Part shown: piece by piece, positions 61,034 through 64,000 of the stretch
How the letters are laid out: every line of letters starts with the position of its first letter
Numbering within the stretch: the stretch's first letter is position 1
Assembly (NCBI GenBank): GCA_003989065.1
Contig: RXIW01000001.1
Coordinates: 124,001 to 188,000 of the forward strand
From: Candidatus Competibacteraceae bacterium
GTDB lineage: Bacteria; Pseudomonadota; Gammaproteobacteria; Competibacterales; Competibacteraceae
Direction: 5' to 3'
Length of the DNA: 64,000 nt
Translations under genes and position numbers: made by a program
Notes under the pieces: model-generated
Told to the model about the DNA's origin: nothing
The model's input: the letters and a program-made list of their open reading frames with translations, nothing else
Databases searched by the model: none

Positions 61034-63718
61034 CTACTCGAACTGGTAGGCGAAATCGCCGTCCTGCGCCTGGATTCGCACCCGCGCCACCGGCTTGCCT
61101 TCCACCATCCGGGTCAGGAATTCCTGGGAAATCGCCGGCAGCACGGTATTGGTCAGGATGGCGTCGATCATGCGTCCGCCGCTGTCGAGTTCGGTGCAGC
61201 GACTGACGATGAGCTTGACCACCGCATCGTCGTACTCGAAAGGCACCTTGTGGTTGTCCCGGATCCGCTTCTCGATCCGCCCCAGCTGCAGGCGGACGAT
61301 ATCGCCGATCATTTCGTCGCTGAGCGGATAGTAGGGAATGGTCACCAGCCGACCGAGTAGAGCTGGCGGAAACACCTTCAGCAACGGTTCGCGCAGGGCC
61401 TTGCTCAAGCCTTCCGGCTCGGGCAGCAGCTCGGGGTCCTTGCACATGTTCATGATCAGGTCGGTGCCGACATTGGTGGTCAGCAAAATCAACGTATTCT
61501 TGAAGTCGATCAGCCGTCCTTCACCGTCTTCCATCCAGCCCTTGTCGAACACCTGGAAGAAGATCTCGTGCACATCGTGGTGGGCCTTTTCCACCTCGTC
61601 CAGCAACACCACGCTGTAGGGCCGCCGCCGCACCGCCTCGGTCAACACCCCGCCTTCGCCGTAACCGACATAGCCCGGCGGAGCGCCCTTGAGGGTGGAA
61701 ACGGTGTGCGCTTCCTGGAACTCGCTCATGTTGATGGTGATGACGTTCTGCTCGCCACCGTAGAGTGCTTCGGCCAGGGTCAAGGCCGTTTCGGTCTTGC
61801 CCACGCCGGACGGCCCCGCCAGCATGAACACGCCGATCGGTTTGTTGGGATTATCCAGGGCCGCCCGCGACGTCTGGATGCGGCGGGCGATCATCTCCAG
61901 GGCGTGGCGCTGGCCGATGATGCGTCGATTGAGAAGGTCGGCCAGATTCAGCACCGTTTCGATTTCGTTCTTGACCATGCGTCCGACCGGGATGCCGGTC
62001 CAGTCGGCCACCACCGAGGCCACGGCCTGGGCGTCCACACTGGGCAGAATCAGCGGCATCTCCCCCTGCAGGGTATGCAACTGGGTCTGGAGATCCTGCA
62101 ACTCCGCCAGCCAGGTCTGGCGTTGCGGATCGGGCTCGCTCGCCGCGTCGGCCTCGACCGCGCCGCCCTCGCCGCGCAGTTTGGCGCGTAGCTCCAGAAT
62201 GGCATCGACCAGATTCTTTTCCTCCTGCCAGCGGGCTTCCAGCGCCGTCAAACGGTCCTGCTCGGCCTGTAGCTTCTCGGTGGCCGCAGCCTGGCGCTGG
62301 GCGGTGTCGATGCCGACCGCCGCTTCCCGGCCAATGATCTCCAATTCGATCTGCAAACCCTCGATGCGACGGCGACAGTCCTCCACTTCGGCTGGCACCG
62401 CGTGCAGGCTGATCGCCACCCGGGCCGCAGCGGTATCCAGCAAGCTGACCGCCTTGTCCGGCAACTGGCGGGCCGGGATGTAACGATGGGACAATTTGAC
62501 CGACGCCTCCAGCGCCTCATCGAGAATCTGCACCCGATGATGCTTCTCCATGGTAGTGACCATGCCGCGCATCATCAGGATGGCCTTGTCTTCGCTGGGC
62601 TCGCCGACCTGCACCACCTGGAAGCGGCGGGTCAGGGCCGGATCCTTCTCGATGTGTTTCTTGTACTCGGCCCAGGTGGTGGCGGCGATGGTGCGCAACT
62701 TGCCCCGAGCCAGCGCCGGCTTGAGCAGGTTGGCGGCATCGCCGGTGCCGGCCGCGCCGCCGGCCCCCACCAGGGTATGGGCCTCGTCGATGAACAGGAT
62801 GATCGGCTTGGGCGAGGACTGCACTTCGTCGATGACCTGGCGCAACCGGTTCTCGAATTCGCCCTTCATGCTGGCCCCGGCCTGCAACAACCCGACGTCC
62901 AGCACGCGCAAAGTCACGTCCTTGAGCGGCGGCGGCACGTCGCCGGCGGCGATGCGCTGGGCGAAACCCTCGACCACGGCGGTCTTGCCGACGCCCGCTT
63001 CGCCGGTCAGGATCGGATTGTTCTGGCGACGGCGCATCAAGATATCGACGATCTGGCGGATCTCCTCGTCGCGGCCGACGATGGGGTCCAGTTCGCCGCT
63101 GCGCGCCCGTTCGGTTAGATCGACCGAAAACCGCTTCAACGCTTCTTCCTTGCCCATCTGGGGCGGAGCCATCGCCTCGCTGGCCTCACCGGGCGCGGCG
63201 CCACCGCCGACCTGGGAACCATCGGCGGCCCGCAGGCCGGCCTCCGGCGATGCGGCCACGATGTCGACAAAGCGCTCCATCAACGTATCCAGCTTGACCT
63301 TGTCGAATTCGCGGGAAATGGCCAGCAGCGCATTGCGCAAATCGGGCGTCTTCAGCATCCCGATCAGCAAATGGCCGGTTCGCACCTGGGAATCGCCGAA
63401 CATCAGCGTGGCGTAGACCCAGGATTCCTTCACCGCCGTATCGACATGGGCGGACAGATCGGAAATGGCGGTAGCCCCGCGCGGCAGACGATCCAGGGCC
63501 TCAGTGAAATCCCTAGCCAGCTTGGAAGGATTCAGGCCGAACTGCTGGATGGCTCGATGCAGATCCGAATCCGGCAATTGCAGGATCTGATGCAGCCAGT
63601 GCACTAGCTCCACGTAGGGATTGCCCCGCAGCTTGCAGAACACGGTGGCGCTTTCGATGGCTTTGTAGCCCAGGCTGTTCAACTTCCCGAATAAGGCGAC
63701 GCGACTGATTTCGGCCAT
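61034..63718 (-). CDS. tssH: Type VI secretion ATPase TssH (ClpV)
   Basis: The 894-residue AAA+ ATPase disassembles the contracted T6SS sheath. It has the ClpV-type N-domain (about 1-165) and AAA-1 ([28 protein letters not shown]). A coiled-coil middle domain (about 420-540) precedes AAA-2 (GPSGVGKTE, TINMSEFQEAHTVSTLKG, VVLLDEVEKAHHDV). SEFQEAHTVS with GSPPGYVGYGEGG-like APPGYVGYGEGGVLTEAVRR separates it from ClpB. The start at ATG 63718 (MAEISRVALFGKLN) has GGAG about 11 bases upstream. It follows tssG as in many clusters. Confidence 0.95.
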   Translation of the reverse strand: MAEISRVALFGKLNSLGYKAIESATVFCKLRGNPYVELVHWLHQILQLPDSDLHRAIQQFGLNPSKLARDFTEALDRLPRGATAISDLSAHVDTAVKESWVYATLMFGDSQVRTGHLLIGMLKTPDLRNALLAISREFDKVKLDTLMERFVDIVAASPEAGLRAADGSQVGGGAAPGEASEAMAPPQMGKEEALKRFSVDLTERARSGELDPIVGRDEEIRQIVDILMRRRQNNPILTGEAGVGKTAVVEGFAQRIAAGDVPPPLKDVTLRVLDVGLLQAGASMKGEFENRLRQVIDEVQSSPKPIILFIDEAHTLVGAGGAAGTGDAANLLKPALARGKLRTIAATTWAEYKKHIEKDPALTRRFQVVQVGEPSEDKAILMMRGMVTTMEKHHRVQILDEALEASVKLSHRYIPARQLPDKAVSLLDTAAARVAISLHAVPAEVEDCRRRIEGLQIELEIIGREAAVGIDTAQRQAAATEKLQAEQDRLTALEARWQEEKNLVDAILELRAKLRGEGGAVEADAASEPDPQRQTWLAELQDLQTQLHTLQGEMPLILPSVDAQAVASVVADWTGIPVGRMVKNEIETVLNLADLLNRRIIGQRHALEMIARRIQTSRAALDNPNKPIGVFMLAGPSGVGKTETALTLAEALYGGEQNVITINMSEFQEAHTVSTLKGAPPGYVGYGEGGVLTEAVRRRPYSVVLLDEVEKAHHDVHEIFFQVFDKGWMEDGEGRLIDFKNTLILLTTNVGTDLIMNMCKDPELLPEPEGLSKALREPLLKVFPPALLGRLVTIPYYPLSDEMIGDIVRLQLGRIEKRIRDNHKVPFEYDDAVVKLIVSRCTELDSGGRMIDAILTNTVLPAISQEFLTRMVEGKPVARVRIQAQDGDFAYQFE

Positions 63719-63785
63719 TGCGGAGGACTCCAAGCGTTAAATTGCGGTCAAGGGGTAGACGTCGAACGGACGCATCCAACCCCGA

Positions 63786-64000
63786 TCAGCTGCAGTAGGT
63801 CACGGCATCCAGCTTCAATTCGTCGGCGTCATGCTCCGGAGGCTGACTGTTCAGCCAGGTGGTCCAACCCAGCCGCGAGCCTTCGCCCAGGGCCAGCGGA
63901 GGCACTTCCTCCTTCCTGAGCACCAGGTTGACGTCCCATAGCAACTCGTCGCCGATGTAGTTGCGCACCCAATCCACCAGTCGGCGCAGGCTGTCGCTGC
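63786..64000 (-). CDS. tssG: Type VI secretion baseplate protein TssG (5' part beyond window)
   Basis: Only the last 70 or so codons are inside the window. RLVDWVRNYIGDELLWDVNL, VLRKEEVPPLALGEGSRLGW and TTWLNSQPPEHDADELKLD are the conserved C-terminal pattern of TssG (ImpH/VasB), a wedge component of the baseplate. It is on the same strand as tssH, 67 bp upstream, and marks the edge of a T6SS cluster continuing to the right. Confidence 0.85.
   Translation of the reverse strand, partial: SDSLRRLVDWVRNYIGDELLWDVNLVLRKEEVPPLALGEGSRLGWTTWLNSQPPEHDADELKLDAVTYCS

Overview
The window reads as a chromosomal segment of a GC-rich gammaproteobacterium. Markers for this are clpS-clpA next to infA, mnmA-hflD, a RelA-type (p)ppGpp synthetase, rdgC, dsbB, hemL, rsmJ, a Braun-type lipoprotein and a type VI secretion edge. 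Two phasin genes with matching promoter-operator signals, the glyoxylate shunt, a glycogen branching enzyme and glucokinase suggest a polyhydroxyalkanoate- and glycogen-storing organism. A member of the Competibacteraceae (Competibacter, Contendobacter or Plasticicumulans type) is my best guess; this is inference from gene content, not a database result. I saw no rRNA, tRNA, CRISPR array, insertion sequence or prophage.

Layout. 1-5144 (minus): four tightly coupled genes resembling the mycobacterial route to polyprenyl-phospho-D-arabinofuranose (a HAD-UbiA fusion, DprE1-like oxidase and DprE2-like reductase) headed by an AftB-like membrane glycosyltransferase of AT-rich composition. 5562-7993: two L,D-transpeptidases around an Lpp-type lipoprotein. 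8083-8535: OsmC. 8588-18289 (minus): a SrfA-like / SrfC-like membrane-and-GTPase cluster with an orphan TAXI binding protein and proline-rich single-pass proteins, interrupted by an acyltransferase on the opposite strand. 18477-25189: dgt, pcm, an AstE-like protein, phasin 1, rsmJ and an EF-G paralogue. 25390-32018: macrodomain protein, rubredoxin, thiD-thiE-hemL, dsbB, a SelW-like protein, mtgA, a flavodoxin-like protein and infA. 32108-34720: clpA and clpS. 34842-35542: decayed LysR and aldo/keto reductase remnants. 35566-38637: aceB and aceA. 39027-41540: glk, phhB, a DUF3365 haem protein and a NudJ-type Nudix. 41616-46335: a complete branched-chain amino-acid ABC transporter, livKHMGF. 46494-53771: a coiled-coil membrane protein, rdgC, phasin 2, mnmA-hflD, relA and a cytochrome lipoprotein. 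54136-60619: glgB, a long acetyl-CoA hydrolase/transferase, a SnoaL-like protein and a YheT hydrolase. 60546-64000 (minus): the end of a type VI secretion cluster (tssG partial, tssH) followed by a stand-alone acyl carrier protein.

Working together. The strongest multi-gene stories are the arabinofuranose donor locus feeding a membrane glycosyltransferase, the Lpp/L,D-transpeptidase group for outer-membrane to peptidoglycan tethering, the two phasin promoters carrying the same TTGC-N3-GCAA-type palindrome expected of a PhaR-like repressor, and the SrfA/SrfC cluster, whose function is unknown and which is the best candidate for an undescribed system here.
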